In this document: in pieces, positions 17,670-27,340 of the stretch
Layout: every line of letters begins with the position of its first letter
How positions within the stretch are numbered: the stretch's first letter is position 1
From: Bacteroidales bacterium
Lineage (GTDB): Bacteria > Bacteroidota > Bacteroidia > Bacteroidales > Bacteroidaceae
Assembly (NCBI GenBank): GCA_012517855.1
Contig: JAAYUD010000088.1
Location: forward strand, 62,001 to 126,000
Direction: 5' to 3'
Length of the DNA: 64,000 nt
Program-made: the position numbers and the translations under genes
The notes under the pieces: generated by a model
What the model was told of the DNA's origin: nothing
The model's input: only the letters and a program-made list of their open reading frames with translations
Databases searched by the model: none

Positions 17670-18917
17670 CTATTCTGACAATTGTAAATGCCTTAAGTTG
17701 GCTTTCCCCAACTGTTTACAAGCATATTCAATAGTTACGTTATATGTTTTCTTTTTTTGTGAAGGAATTTCAAACATTACATCCATCATAATTGTTTCTA
17801 CAATAGAACGCAATCCGCGGGCCCCTAATTTATACTCTATAGCTTTATCAACAATAAATTCATAGACATCATCAGCAAAAATTAATTTCACTCCGTCCAT
17901 TTCAAAAAGCTTGATATACTGCTTGATAATAGAATTTTTCGGTTCCGTTAAAATACTACGCAATGCATTCCTATCCAACGGATTGAGATAGGTAAGTACC
18001 GGCAGACGACCAATAATTTCAGGAATAAGTCCGAACGACTTCAAATCTTGCGGTGCAATGTATTGCATCAAATTGTCCTTATCTATCATCATCGCTTTGC
18101 GGTCAGCGTTATAGCCTACCACATGCGTATTAAGACGTTGCGCAATCTTCCTTTCGATACCGTCGAAAGCCCCACCGCAAATAAAGAGTATGTTTTTGGT
18201 ATTCACTGGAATCATTTTCTGATCAGGGTGTTTACGCCCTCCCTGTGGCGGAACCAGTACGACCGATCCTTCAAGCAATTTGAGCAGTCCCTGCTGAACT
18301 CCCTCACCACTGACGTCCCGAGTAATAGAAGGATTGTCGCCTTTCCGAGCTATTTTATCTATTTCGTCAATGAAAACAATACCTCGTTCGGCTTCGGGGA
18401 CATTATAATCTGCAACCTGAAGTAGGCGGGTCAGAATACTTTCAATATCTTCACCCACATAACCGGCCTCGGTTAACACCGTAGCATCGACAATAGTAAA
18501 TGGCACATGGAGCATCTTGGCAATAGTTCGAGCAAGTAATGTCTTACCCGTACCGGTGCTGCCTACCATAATAATATTAGATTTCTCGATCTCAACCTCA
18601 TCAGCGTCATTGCTTTGCAACAACCGTTTATAATGATTATACACCGATACAGACAAATACCTCTTGGCATCCTCTTGCCCAATAACATACTGATCTAGAA
18701 AAGTTTTTATATCTTTCGGTTTGGGCAGCGTTTTCAAATCCAATGTAGTAACATCAGCAGACGTTTTATTTTTGAATCCTAACGCTTCTTGCGTTATTTC
18801 ATAAGCCTGTTGGGCACAATCCTCACAAATGAAGCCGTTGAGTCCACTAATCATAAACCCTACTTCATCTTCAGTGCGGCCGCAAAAGCTACATCTATTT
18901 TTTTGTTTCCCCGCCAT
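17670..18917 (-). CDS. clpX: ATP-dependent Clp protease ATP-binding subunit ClpX
   Basis: The 415-residue protein has the N-terminal zinc-binding domain ([11 protein letters not shown]...FICEDC), the AAA+ Walker A motif GSTGTGKT, Walker B with FIDEIDKIA, the pore-loop segment after GYVGEDIES and the C-terminal small domain ([13 protein letters not shown]). It unfolds tagged substrates and feeds them to ClpP. The gene begins 2 bases after the clpP stop codon and is the last gene of the tig-clpP-clpX cluster before a terminator. Length and motifs are normal. Confidence 0.98.
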   Translation of the reverse strand: MAGKQKNRCSFCGRTEDEVGFMISGLNGFICEDCAQQAYEITQEALGFKNKTSADVTTLDLKTLPKPKDIKTFLDQYVIGQEDAKRYLSVSVYNHYKRLLQSNDADEVEIEKSNIIMVGSTGTGKTLLARTIAKMLHVPFTIVDATVLTEAGYVGEDIESILTRLLQVADYNVPEAERGIVFIDEIDKIARKGDNPSITRDVSGEGVQQGLLKLLEGSVVLVPPQGGRKHPDQKMIPVNTKNILFICGGAFDGIERKIAQRLNTHVVGYNADRKAMMIDKDNLMQYIAPQDLKSFGLIPEIIGRLPVLTYLNPLDRNALRSILTEPKNSIIKQYIKLFEMDGVKLIFADDVYEFIVDKAIEYKLGARGLRSIVETIMMDVMFEIPSQKKKTYNVTIEYACKQLGKANLRHLQLSE

Positions 18918-18919
18918 CG

Positions 18920-19582
18920 TTATTTTTTTACCAGCACTTCATCAATCATTCCATAGTCCTTCGCCTCTTGAGCCGTCATCCAATAATCACGATCTGAATC
19001 AGCCCATACTTTTTCAAAATCGGTATGAGAATGAGTAGCGATAATAGTATAAAGTTCTTTTTTCGTTTTCTGAATCTCACGAGCCGTAATTTCTATGTCC
19101 GAAGCCTGCCCTTGCACGCCCCCCATCGGTTGATGAATCATAACACGCGAATGAGGTAGAGCAGAACGTTTCTTCTCTGCACCTGCCACAAGCAGCACAG
19201 CAGCCATCGACGCAGCCATACCCGTACAAATAGTAGCCACATCGCTCGAAATAAATTGCATCGTGTCGTAAATGCCAAGTCCTGCATAGACCGAACCACC
19301 AGGCGAATTTATATAAATAGAAATATCTTTACCTTGATCAACAGAATCCAGATAAAGTAACTGAGCCTGCAATGTATTGGCTGTATAATCATCAATCTGA
19401 GTACCCAAGAAGATGATGCGATCCATCATTAGTCGCGAGAATACGTCGAGCTGCGTTACATTGAGCTGACGTTCCTCCAAAATATAAGGATTCAAATAAC
19501 CGTTTTGTGCCTTGACAACATCATCAAGCACCATGCTGTTCATCCCTAAATGCTTAGTTGCATATTTTCTAAAATCATCCAT
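18920..19582 (-). CDS. clpP: ATP-dependent Clp protease proteolytic subunit ClpP
   Basis: The 220-residue serine protease shows the ClpP signatures SPGGSVYAGLGIYDTM, TGMAASMAAVLL with nucleophile Ser125, SRVMIHQPMGG with His150, and DRDYWMTAQEAKDYGMID with Asp199 as third catalytic residue. It forms the tetradecameric chamber that degrades proteins delivered by ClpX. It lies between tig and clpX; a hairpin with a T-run sits just upstream, between tig and clpP, and could set the ratio of chaperone to protease. Confidence 0.98.
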   Translation of the reverse strand: MDDFRKYATKHLGMNSMVLDDVVKAQNGYLNPYILEERQLNVTQLDVFSRLMMDRIIFLGTQIDDYTANTLQAQLLYLDSVDQGKDISIYINSPGGSVYAGLGIYDTMQFISSDVATICTGMAASMAAVLLVAGAEKKRSALPHSRVMIHQPMGGVQGQASDIEITAREIQKTKKELYTIIATHSHTDFEKVWADSDRDYWMTAQEAKDYGMIDEVLVKK

Positions 19583-19604
19583 TTTGTTAATCCTTTCTTT
19601 TTAA

Positions 19605-19650
19605 CAAAAAAGGCATAAGTACGTCATTGATAGACTCCGCACTTATACCT
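19605..19650 (-). terminator. Hairpin with T-run between tig and clpP
   Basis: On the minus strand GGTATAAGT pairs with ACTTATGCC (one G-T pair) around a 20-base loop and is followed by TTTTTTGTT. It sits inside the tig-clpP-clpX cluster, so it is either partial or separates the two units. Confidence 0.65.
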
Positions 19651-19673
19651 TATTATAACTATTTATCGGAGTA

Positions 19674-21032
19674 TTACTTCTCTAACATTTTTTTAAATTC
19701 TTCGTCCGAAACAGTCTTATTGTTCAGTGTAAGTTGCTCTTTGAAGATAGCCATCAATTTATCTTCTACTACACGATCTACCATCTCGTTCACGGTTTCT
19801 TTCTTCGACATCATTTGTTGAATATAGTTCTTCAAAAGATCCTCAGGCACATTGGGCATACCATATTGAGCAAACTGAGCACGTGCTGTATTTTCGCACA
19901 TCTTAGTAATGTCGTCGTTTTCTACCTTAATTTTATTGGCATCTACCAATTGTTCCTTTATAAGTTGCCACTGCAAAGCCTTGATACTGTTGTCATAATT
20001 CTCGTCAACGAATTTCTCGTCCTTATCCTTATTATTCAAGAGCATAATCTTCTTCAACAGTTTGTCAGGATATTCAAGCTTGCCCAGTTTCTTTTCAAAC
20101 ATCGCTTTTACATCAAGCAATAGTTTATAGTCACTATTTGGAATCAATTGGGCAGCAATATCTTCTTTTACTTTTGCACGAAATTCTTCTTCGCTCTTTA
20201 CAACATCCTTGCCATAAACAGAGTCAAACAACTTTTGATCTATTTCTCCCGGCACGAAACGAGTAATTTCCTTTATGCCGTAAGAGAAATCCGATTTCAT
20301 ATCAGCAATTTCTTCCTTTTTCTTTTTCAAGAGAGAAGCGATTTCAACCTCATTGTTGTCATAAGCCTTTCTCGGATTGAAATTTACTTTAGCACCTACT
20401 TTAACGCCTTCAAAAAGTTTTTTATCGTCATCGCTGTGCATGTATTCGGGCATCATCACAGCATCTTCTACAACAATACCGTCCTCTTTAACCGCACCAT
20501 TTTCATCCAATTCGACAAGAAGTCCCTTCAACATATCTTTTCCTTCGAAAACCTCAACCTGCTTGTGTTCTCCTAGGCGGTTACGATACATTCCTATCTG
20601 ATCATCAACCATTTTATCGCCCACCTCAATTGTATAGTAGTCTACTTTATCTTTCTTAGAAATTTCTGCTTTAAAATCGGGAGCAAGAGCAACATCGAAT
20701 ACAAATTCGAAGTCATCCATCGTATCGAAATCTATCGGTTGTTGTTTTTCTTCATCCGACAGAGGCTCTCCCAAAGTTTTCAGGTTGTTTTCTTTGATAT
20801 AATCGTAAATTTTCTGACTGAGAATTTTGTTGATTTCTTCCGACTTAACGGCTGCTCCATACATCTTAGTCACCAATCCCAGTGGAACCATTCCTTTGCG
20901 GAATCCGTTCATTTGCACTTTCTGACGGTAGTTTTTCAACGATTTATCAACTTCATTCTGATAATCGGCTTTCTCAAGCTTTATTGTAAGCAGTCCGCTT
21001 ACGGCATCAATGTTTTGAAATGTAATGTCCAT
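19674..21032 (-). CDS. tig: Trigger factor, ribosome-associated chaperone and prolyl isomerase
   Basis: I place the start at 21032 (MDITFQNIDAVSG); a longer frame reaches 21041 but adds only three residues. The 452-residue protein has the trigger-factor N-domain with the ribosome-docking region (NGFRKGMVPLGLVTKMYG, normally GFRxGKxP), a divergent central FKBP-like segment (about 150-235) and an alpha-helical C-terminal chaperone domain. It binds nascent chains at the ribosome exit. The promoter upstream is an almost ideal Bacteroides promoter. Gene order tig-clpP-clpX is conserved in many bacteria. Confidence 0.95.
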   Translation of the reverse strand: MDITFQNIDAVSGLLTIKLEKADYQNEVDKSLKNYRQKVQMNGFRKGMVPLGLVTKMYGAAVKSEEINKILSQKIYDYIKENNLKTLGEPLSDEEKQQPIDFDTMDDFEFVFDVALAPDFKAEISKKDKVDYYTIEVGDKMVDDQIGMYRNRLGEHKQVEVFEGKDMLKGLLVELDENGAVKEDGIVVEDAVMMPEYMHSDDDKKLFEGVKVGAKVNFNPRKAYDNNEVEIASLLKKKKEEIADMKSDFSYGIKEITRFVPGEIDQKLFDSVYGKDVVKSEEEFRAKVKEDIAAQLIPNSDYKLLLDVKAMFEKKLGKLEYPDKLLKKIMLLNNKDKDEKFVDENYDNSIKALQWQLIKEQLVDANKIKVENDDITKMCENTARAQFAQYGMPNVPEDLLKNYIQQMMSKKETVNEMVDRVVEDKLMAIFKEQLTLNNKTVSDEEFKKMLEK

Positions 21033-21086
21033 TCTTGACAACTATTTATTTGATTTATAAATCTAACCAATTGCATTTTAAGCGGA

Positions 21087-21117
21087 CAAAATTAGTGCTA
21101 ATCTTTCAAATAACAAA
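21087..21117 (-). promoter_or_regulatory. Promoter of tig
   Basis: On the minus strand TTTG (21117-21114), 19 bases and TAATTTTG (21094-21087) match the Bacteroides consensus exactly. The predicted start near 21080 gives a leader of about 48 bases. Confidence 0.75.
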
Positions 21118-21489
21118 GGAATTTAATGAATTATGACTTATATAAATGATTTTATCATCCGCTATACGACATTTACAAACCACAAATCTTCACTCTTGCC
21201 TTTCAGCACCTATCCGCATTTATATTAGCTTATTGCAAAAAGTATGCCAAGATGAGTACATCGTGTAACACAAAAAGCGTACAGAGCAGCAAATGAATGG
21301 TACGAGATTTTAAGTAGATATTCCGATTACCCAACTTTATCCTTTTGCACAAAATACGAAATCATAAGATTATGCCCCCTTTTTCTTACAAATTCGCAAG
21401 AAACGAGACGCCCTTCAAATAGTCTGAAAGCAGCCACACCTTTGCCGAAAACTTCTGTATGATTCTATAAAAACAAAAGAAAGAAATCG
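21118..21489. other. Intergenic stretch with no recognised feature
   Basis: These roughly 370 bases between the divergent tig and HU-like genes are AT-rich. I see no convincing open frame, long hairpin or repeat. Confidence 0.5.
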
Positions 21490-21497
21490 TATTTTTG
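21490..21497 (+). promoter_or_regulatory. -7 box upstream of the iteron array
   Basis: TATTTTTG fits TAnnTTTG. It predicts a start near 21504, placing the four 22-bp repeats inside a leader of about 130 bases. No good -33 box is visible. Confidence 0.5.
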
Positions 21498-21524
21498 TCC
21501 TGATCCAATTATGGTCTCACCATG

Positions 21525-21598
21525 GTGGGACGCACGTTTCAGCCCAGTGGGACACACATGCCACCCATATAGGACGCACGTCCCACTAAGGTGGGACG
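21525..21598 (+). repeat. Four 22-bp iterons (GTGGGACGCACG-type) upstream of the HU-like gene
   Basis: GTGGGACGCACG at 21525, GTGGGACACACA at 21547, ATAGGACGCACG at 21569 and GTGGGACG at 21591 begin exactly 22 bases apart. CGTCCCAC (21579-21586) and GTGGGACG (21591-21598) also form a perfect 8-bp hairpin with a 4-base loop. Even spacing of two helical turns suggests protein binding on one DNA face; a structured leader RNA is an alternative. Confidence 0.8.
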
Positions 21599-21634
21599 AT
21601 AACAACAACTTAACCTTTTAAAAATTACTACCTT

Positions 21635-22261
21635 ATGAGCAGAAAGAAAGTATACTATGACATTTACGAAAGTCCTCAATCAGAACATTCTAGACCCAGT
21701 TATCACGTACGGGTAGCCAAATCAGATTTAATTGATTTTCAAAGAATAAAAAGGAATATAGCAAGCCAGTGTACTGCAAGCGAGGGCGACATTTCTCTAT
21801 CCGTAGACCAACTTTCGTGCAACATGGCCAATGAAGTAGGTAGCGGCAACCGCTTTCATATAGAAGGCATCGGGTATTTCTACCTTATCATAGAGGCCGA
21901 ACCGGCAAGCAGCGCCAAGTCTATCAACAACCATCAGATACGAGTACGGACAGTGGGTTTTACCCCAGACAAAATTTTGATGTCGCGACTGGCGGGTATC
22001 GATTTCTACCGCTCACCAATCAAGCGCCATTCGGCCAGCACCACTTACGCCGAGAAGCAACTAATTTTGAAAGATTTCTTTAAACACCACGGCAGCATTA
22101 CCCGTGCAGAGTTTCAGACACTGCTCGGGCTGACAAGAACAACAGCCATACGCCAACTGAACGAGTTGTGCAAAGGGCCTAGTGCTATATTTAATAAAGA
22201 AGGAGCTCGAAATTCGCCGGTCTACATACCCCTAACGACTTCCTCTTTCTGGAAAGACTAA
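21635..22261 (+). CDS. HU-like (HU-HIG) DNA-binding protein with C-terminal winged helix
   Basis: The 208-residue protein has an N-terminal IHF/HU-like domain of the Bacteroidetes HU-HIG type at about 1-120 (KVYYDIYESPQ, YHVRVAKSD, NRFHIEGIGYFYLIIEAEP, IRVRTVGFTPDK) and a C-terminal segment at about 138-205 that looks like a winged helix (AEKQLILKDFFKHHGSITRAEFQTLLGL.RTTAIRQLNELC). The combination suggests a sequence-specific nucleoid or regulatory protein rather than a bulk HU. It stands alone between the tig and lptB units. Its leader contains four 22-bp repeats, so autoregulation is a reasonable inference. No specific function is known to me. Confidence 0.8.
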   Translation: MSRKKVYYDIYESPQSEHSRPSYHVRVAKSDLIDFQRIKRNIASQCTASEGDISLSVDQLSCNMANEVGSGNRFHIEGIGYFYLIIEAEPASSAKSINNHQIRVRTVGFTPDKILMSRLAGIDFYRSPIKRHSASTTYAEKQLILKDFFKHHGSITRAEFQTLLGLTRTTAIRQLNELCKGPSAIFNKEGARNSPVYIPLTTSSFWKD

Positions 22262-22338
22262 GCCATATAAAAATTACCCGATCATTTCAAATGATGATCT
22301 ATCAAATAGCGAACTCAATTCATGAGTGAAAGTATACC

Positions 22339-23298
22339 TTACTTTTCTATGTTTTGAGAGGTTGTTTCGTCTTCTTTCTTAATCTGCGATTGGCCCTTTT
22401 TGCTTTTCAACAAATCAGGGATAGAAAACAAATGTATTTTTCTCTTCGAATGATGCTCGGCTTCGGCCAGCTCTTTTGCTTCTACAGCCTCTTCAACAGC
22501 TTCTTCCTGACGATGGTTGAACTCTTTCTGACGACGATCCTCCTCGGCTTGAAAATCTTTGCGACGCAACACAAAACTATTACTAAGGTATTTCTCACGA
22601 ACAATCTTATTGGCTGCAAGTTCTTCGGGAGTACCTTGAAAAAGGATTTTACCTTCGAAAAGTAAATAAGCCCGATCGGTAATGCTCAATGTCTCCTGAA
22701 CGTTATGGTCTGTAATGAGAATCCCTATATTCTTATACTTGAGCCGATAGACTATCTGTTGAATATCCTCAACAGCAATAGGGTCGACACCGGCAAAAGG
22801 TTCGTCGAGCATAATAAACTTAGGATCTATAGCCAAACAACGAGCAATCTCGGTACGGCGACGCTCACCTCCAGAAAGTTGATTACCTTTGTTCTTGCGT
22901 ACCTTCTGCAGGCGAAATTCGGATATAAGGCTTTCAAGTTTCTCCTTACGGTACTCACGGGGTTTATCTGTCATTTCGAGTACAGAAATAATATTGTCTT
23001 CTACACTCATTTGACGAAATACAGAGGCTTCTTGAGGCAGATACCCGATACCAGCCTTGGCTCGTTTGTGTACAGGAAATTTGGTAATATCCAAATTGTC
23101 TAGAAAAATGCGTCCTTCATTACCTGTTATCAGCCCCACTGTCATATAGAAAGAAGTAGTTTTGCCAGCACCATTAGGCCCTAGCAATCCAACAATTTCT
23201 CCTTGCTCTACATTTATCGACACATGACTGACAACGGTACGCTTTCCATATCGTTTCACCAGATTCTCAGTGCGAAGAACCATTTTTCTATCTTCCAT
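22339..23298 (-). CDS. lptB: LPS export ABC transporter ATPase LptB, with a long charged C-terminal tail
   Basis: I place the start at 23298 ([20 protein letters not shown]); the upstream open frame runs into the divergent mlaE gene. The 319-residue protein has Walker [10 protein letters not shown], the LptB-type Q-loop region ([15 protein letters not shown]), signature [16 protein letters not shown] and Walker [14 protein letters not shown]. LptB powers lipopolysaccharide extraction from the inner membrane with LptF/LptG. The ABC core ends near residue 240, as in E. coli (241 residues); the remaining about 75 residues are rich in Glu, Lys and Gln ([23 protein letters not shown]...) and are not part of the standard fold. 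A -7 box lies at 23324-23317 on the minus strand. Confidence 0.93.
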   Translation of the reverse strand: MEDRKMVLRTENLVKRYGKRTVVSHVSINVEQGEIVGLLGPNGAGKTTSFYMTVGLITGNEGRIFLDNLDITKFPVHKRAKAGIGYLPQEASVFRQMSVEDNIISVLEMTDKPREYRKEKLESLISEFRLQKVRKNKGNQLSGGERRRTEIARCLAIDPKFIMLDEPFAGVDPIAVEDIQQIVYRLKYKNIGILITDHNVQETLSITDRAYLLFEGKILFQGTPEELAANKIVREKYLSNSFVLRRKDFQAEEDRRQKEFNHRQEEAVEEAVEAKELAEAEHHSKRKIHLFSIPDLLKSKKGQSQIKKEDETTSQNIEK

Positions 23299-23316
23299 AA
23301 CCAAAGTATTTTGCAG

Positions 23317-23353
23317 CAAATGTAGCAAAAATCTATCTAAAAGCGTAACTTTG
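23317..23353. promoter_or_regulatory. Divergent -7 boxes for lptB and mlaE
   Basis: TACATTTG on the minus strand (23324-23317) faces lptB, and TAACTTTG on the plus strand (23346-23353) faces mlaE. Neither has a TTTG at 19-base spacing. Confidence 0.45.
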
Positions 23354-23374
23354 TAGCTGCAAATATTACAACTT

Positions 23375-24124
23375 ATGTTTTTACTAAATGGATTAAGAAC
23401 TTTCGGAGAATATCTCATCTTGATGAAACGGGTATTCGGGCGCCCAGACCGAATGCGGATGTCCCTCAAAAGATATGCCAACGAAATAGCGGAATTAGGT
23501 ATCAGTTCTATTGGCATAGTGCTGCTTATTTCGCTATTTATCGGTGCAGTCATTACTGTTCAAATCAAGCTGAATATTTCTAATCCGCTGCTTCCACGCT
23601 GGACAGTAGGCTACGTGACCCGTGAAATCATGTTATTGGAATTTTCCTCCTCCATCATGTGTCTGATATTGGCGGGTAAGGTAGGTTCGAATATCGCCTC
23701 TGAACTTGGCACTATGCGGGTGACCCAACAAATAGATGCGCTTGAAATTATGGGAATTAATTCGGCAAACTTCCTAATATTACCCAAAATTGCAGCAATG
23801 GTAACCATCATTCCCATATTAGTCACTTTCAGCATATTTGCCGGAATCATCGGAGCTTATTGTTCTTGTTGGTTTCTGCACATCATGACGGCTATTGACT
23901 TGGAATATGGCTTGCAATATGAATTTGCAGAATGGTATGTATGGTCCAGCTTTATCAAATCACTTTTCTTTGCTTTTATTATAGCTAGCGTGTCGGCATA
24001 CTATGGTTACACGGTAAAAGGAGGATCTATTGATGTAGGAAAAGCATCGACTGACTCGGTAGTATCGAGCAGTGTATTAATTCTTTTTTCGGATTTAGTG
24101 CTTACTCAATTATTAATGGGATGA
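23375..24124 (+). CDS. mlaE: MlaE-type phospholipid ABC transporter permease
   Basis: The 249-residue integral membrane protein has about five hydrophobic segments and the MlaE/YrbE signature ([64 protein letters not shown]). It forms the inner-membrane part of the transporter that maintains outer-membrane lipid asymmetry, with the ATPase encoded next. The stop codon overlaps the ATG of mlaF by 4 bases (ATGA), which indicates translational coupling. The substrate-binding MlaD gene is not in this window. Confidence 0.94.
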   Translation: MFLLNGLRTFGEYLILMKRVFGRPDRMRMSLKRYANEIAELGISSIGIVLLISLFIGAVITVQIKLNISNPLLPRWTVGYVTREIMLLEFSSSIMCLILAGKVGSNIASELGTMRVTQQIDALEIMGINSANFLILPKIAAMVTIIPILVTFSIFAGIIGAYCSCWFLHIMTAIDLEYGLQYEFAEWYVWSSFIKSLFFAFIIASVSAYYGYTVKGGSIDVGKASTDSVVSSSVLILFSDLVLTQLLMG

Positions 24125-24885
24125 TAGAAATTAAACATTTACATAAGATTTTTGACGATAAAGCAGTGTTGAGCGATATCAATACAACATTTGAAAGCGG
24201 CAAGACCAACTTGATTATCGGACAAAGCGGTTCGGGGAAAACCGTACTGATGAAATGCATTGTAGGATTACTTACCCCCGAAAAAGGAGAAGTGCTATAC
24301 GACAATCGTAATCTGCTTGACATGAATAAGCATCAAATAAAAGATCTGCGGCGCGAAATTGGCATGATATTCCAAAGTTCAGCACTATTCGACTCCCTTG
24401 ATGTATTGCAAAACGTAATGCTTCCGCTCAACATGTTCAGTAGCAAAACCTATATAGAACGCGAAAAACGAGCAAAATTTTGCCTTAACAGAGTGAAATT
24501 GAGTGAGGCGAAAGATAAGTTCCCCGGTGAGATAAGTGGTGGAATGCAGAAGCGAGTAGCCATTGCAAGAGCGATAGCTTTGAATCCGAAATATTTATTT
24601 TGCGACGAACCGAACTCCGGTCTTGATCCAAAGACCTCTTTAGTGATTGATGAACTAATACATGGTATCACAGAAGAATATAACACGACGACCATTATCA
24701 ATACTCACGATATGAATTCGGTAATAGATATAGGAGACAGCATTATATTTATCTGTAAATCACACATTGAATGGTCGGGCAATAAAGACGAGGTCCTTCA
24801 CTCAAAGAATAAAGAATTGAACAATTTTATATTCTCATCGGATATACTGAGGAAGGTAAAAGACTTGGAATTTAATAAAGAATAG
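24121..24885 (+). CDS. mlaF: MlaF-type phospholipid ABC transporter ATPase
   Basis: The 254-residue ATPase has Walker A IGQSGSGKTVLMK, Q-loop IGMIFQSSALFDSL, signature ISGGMQKRVAIARAIA and Walker B YLFCDEPNSGLDP. The FQSSALFDSL and PNSGLDP forms are typical of the MlaF family. It overlaps mlaE by 4 bases and ends before a bidirectional terminator shared with der. It powers lipid transport through the MlaE permease. Confidence 0.95.
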   Translation: MIEIKHLHKIFDDKAVLSDINTTFESGKTNLIIGQSGSGKTVLMKCIVGLLTPEKGEVLYDNRNLLDMNKHQIKDLRREIGMIFQSSALFDSLDVLQNVMLPLNMFSSKTYIEREKRAKFCLNRVKLSEAKDKFPGEISGGMQKRVAIARAIALNPKYLFCDEPNSGLDPKTSLVIDELIHGITEEYNTTTIINTHDMNSVIDIGDSIIFICKSHIEWSGNKDEVLHSKNKELNNFIFSSDILRKVKDLEFNKE

Positions 24886-24939
24886 CCCTCCTAATATAAA
24901 GGGGAAAAGACAAATAGCAACGATATATTGGTAACTAAA

Positions 24940-24988
24940 ATACCCGACAAAACGTACAAACTAAATACGTATTTGTCGGGTATCTTTT
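24940..24988. terminator. Terminator between mlaF and der
   Basis: ATACCCGACAAA (24940-24951) pairs with the complementary run at 24972-24983, extended by an inner ACGTA/TACGT pairing, and is followed by CTTTTTATTTTT. It lies between convergent genes. Confidence 0.85.
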
Positions 24989-26301
24989 TATTTTTGCCGA
25001 ATGAATACATTAATAGGTGTTCCTGTGAATTGCCACTTCTCTCGAATTTTATTTTCCAAAAAGCGCTTATACGGTTCTTTGACATATTGCGGCAAATTGG
25101 CAAAAAACACGAAAGATGGAATACGAGTATTGGGCAACTGCGTAACATATTTTATCTTGATATATTTCCCCTTGATTGATGGTGGTGGATATGCTTCGAT
25201 TTCGCCTAACATTGCTTCATTAAGTTTAGCTGTAGGAACTTTACGAACACGATCTTGATAAACAGTAATTGCCGTATCAATAACCTTGAATATACGTTGT
25301 TTCGTTTTAGCAGAGACAAAAAGAATCGGGAAATCGGTAAATGGAGCAAAACGTTGACGAATAGTGTCTTCGAAAAATTTCATTGACTTGGTGTCTTTAT
25401 TCTCCACCAAATCCCATTTATTAACAGCTACCACAAGCCCTTTTTGATTGCGCTGTATCAGCGAAAAGATATTCAAATCTTGGCCTTCAATGCCTCGGGT
25501 CGCATCAACCATCAAGACACAGACATCTGCATTCTCAATGGCACGAATAGAACGAATGACAGAATAGTACTCCATATCTTCATTGACCCTATTTTTCTTT
25601 CGAATACCTGCAGTATCAACCAAATAAAAATCAAAACCAAACTTATCGTAACGAGTATAGATAGAATCGCGAGTTGTGCCGGCAATTTCGGTAACGATAT
25701 TGCGATCTACGCCAATGAAAGCATTGACAATGGAAGATTTCCCAGCATTAGGACGACCGACAACAGCAAAACGGGGAACATCTTCTTCGAGTTCCTCTTC
25801 TACTTTTTTCTCAAACTTTCCGACAACCATATCGAGCAAATCACCCGTACCGCTCCCAGTCATAGCCGAAACACAAAAAGGATCGCCCAAGCCTAATTTA
25901 TAAAATTCGGCAGCGTCGTATTGCAGGATATTTGTATCAACCTTATTGGCAACGACGATAATAGGTTTTTTGACACGCCGTAGTACCGATGCCACCATCA
26001 TATCCAAATCAGTCATTCCGTTTTCAACATCAACGACAAACAAGATTTCATCGGCCTCGTCAACAGCGATCATTACCTGCTTACGAATTTCTTCTTCGAA
26101 AACATCGTCCGAATTGACTACCCAGCCACCGGTATCGATGAGTGAAAAAGTATTGCCCTGCCATTCACACTTGGCATACTGTCTGTCACGGGTTGTGCCG
26201 GCTTCATCATTGACAATAGCACGGCGGCTTTCTGTCAATCGGTTGAACAATGTCGATTTACCCACATTGGGGCGTCCTACGATTGCGACTAAATTTCCCA
26301 T
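24988..26301 (-). CDS. der: Ribosome biogenesis GTPase Der (EngA)
   Basis: The 437-residue protein has the two tandem GTPase domains that define Der: [14 protein letters not shown] with DTGGW and NKVD in the first, and [14 protein letters not shown] with DTAGIRKK and NKWDLVE in the second, followed by the KH-like C-terminal domain ([17 protein letters not shown]). It acts in 50S ribosome subunit assembly. It lies 65 bases downstream of era, on the same strand, and the two are probably co-transcribed. Confidence 0.97.
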   Translation of the reverse strand: MGNLVAIVGRPNVGKSTLFNRLTESRRAIVNDEAGTTRDRQYAKCEWQGNTFSLIDTGGWVVNSDDVFEEEIRKQVMIAVDEADEILFVVDVENGMTDLDMMVASVLRRVKKPIIVVANKVDTNILQYDAAEFYKLGLGDPFCVSAMTGSGTGDLLDMVVGKFEKKVEEELEEDVPRFAVVGRPNAGKSSIVNAFIGVDRNIVTEIAGTTRDSIYTRYDKFGFDFYLVDTAGIRKKNRVNEDMEYYSVIRSIRAIENADVCVLMVDATRGIEGQDLNIFSLIQRNQKGLVVAVNKWDLVENKDTKSMKFFEDTIRQRFAPFTDFPILFVSAKTKQRIFKVIDTAITVYQDRVRKVPTAKLNEAMLGEIEAYPPPSIKGKYIKIKYVTQLPNTRIPSFVFFANLPQYVKEPYKRFLENKIREKWQFTGTPINVFIRQK

Positions 26302-26366
26302 TTTTTTCTTCCCTTACTTAATATTATGTTCACATACATGGCCTAAGGCCAAAGCTAACGCAAGAT

Positions 26367-27254
26367 CTATTTATCAACCTGCTCATATCCGAAATTACGC
26401 AATTCTTTATCAGAATTACGCCAATTTTTATCGACTTTGACAAAAGTTTCAAGGAAGATAGATTTCCCAAAAAACTTCTCCAAATCACGACGAGCTTCCG
26501 AACCGACTTTTCGCAAAGTAAGCCCCTGCTTGCCTATAATAATTCCCTTTTGAGAATCGCGCTCCACATATATTGTAGCATGAATCACTATTCGTTTTTT
26601 ATCTTCATCAAACGAATCAACTACAACTTCAACCGAATACGGTATTTCTTTATCATAATACAACAAGATTTTCTCGCGAATAATCTCCGTTACAAAAAAA
26701 CGTGCAGGCTTGTCAGTGAGTTGGTCTTTATCAAAATAAGGAGGCGAATCGGGCAATAGAGCCTGAATCCGTTTCATTACATAATCGACATTAAATTTTG
26801 CCAACGCTGAGATAGGGATAATTTCTGCTTTAGGGATCAATGCTTGTAAAACCTCTACCCTATCGGTAAGATCTTCCTGGTTGCTCAGATCTATTTTATT
26901 AATAAGTAGTAAAACCGGAACTTCAATTTTATTGACTTTTGCAACAAACTCTCCATTTTTGTCTATCTGTTCTACCATATCAGTGACATACAACAAGACA
27001 TCAGCATCTATAAGTGCCGACTCCGAAAAGTTAAGCATTGATTCTTGCAACTTATAATTCGGTTTCAGCACACCTGGAGTATCGGAAAAGACTATTTGAA
27101 CATCGTCCGTATTGAATATTCCCATAATACGGTGCCGAGTGGTCTGTGCCTTGAATGTAGCGATCGACACTTTTTCGCCCACCAGCACATTCATAAGGGT
27201 AGACTTACCCACGTTTGGATTACCAACAATATTAACAAAACCCGCTTTATGCAT
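26367..27254 (-). CDS. era: GTPase Era
   Basis: I start at the ATG at 27254 (MHKAGFVNIVG); the frame reaches a TTG two codons earlier. The 295-residue protein has G1 GNPNVGKST, the Era switch region FKAQTTRHRIMGI, G3 DTPG, G4 NKID and a C-terminal KH domain (KGIIIGKQGLTLRKVGSEARRDLEKFFGKSIFLE). Era binds the 3' end of 16S rRNA and checks 30S assembly. It lies between fabH, which has its own terminator, and der. Confidence 0.97.
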   Translation of the reverse strand: MHKAGFVNIVGNPNVGKSTLMNVLVGEKVSIATFKAQTTRHRIMGIFNTDDVQIVFSDTPGVLKPNYKLQESMLNFSESALIDADVLLYVTDMVEQIDKNGEFVAKVNKIEVPVLLLINKIDLSNQEDLTDRVEVLQALIPKAEIIPISALAKFNVDYVMKRIQALLPDSPPYFDKDQLTDKPARFFVTEIIREKILLYYDKEIPYSVEVVVDSFDEDKKRIVIHATIYVERDSQKGIIIGKQGLTLRKVGSEARRDLEKFFGKSIFLETFVKVDKNWRNSDKELRNFGYEQVDK

Positions 27255-27271
27255 ATACAATTTTTATTGGA

Positions 27272-27307
27272 CAAAAAAACGCATCGAATATTTAATAGGA
27301 TGCGTTT
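27272..27307 (-). terminator. Terminator downstream of fabH
   Basis: On the minus strand AAACGCATC (27307-27299) pairs with GATGCGTTT (27285-27277) around a 13-base loop and is followed by a T-run. Confidence 0.85.
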
Positions 27308-27340
27308 CTTCAAAACTATTATTATTATTTCAAATAATTT

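Noticed and set aside
22339-23553. 404-residue version of LptB
   Set aside because: The first 85 residues would be antisense to the start of mlaE and have no resemblance to ABC proteins; the start at 23298 gives a normal N-terminus.
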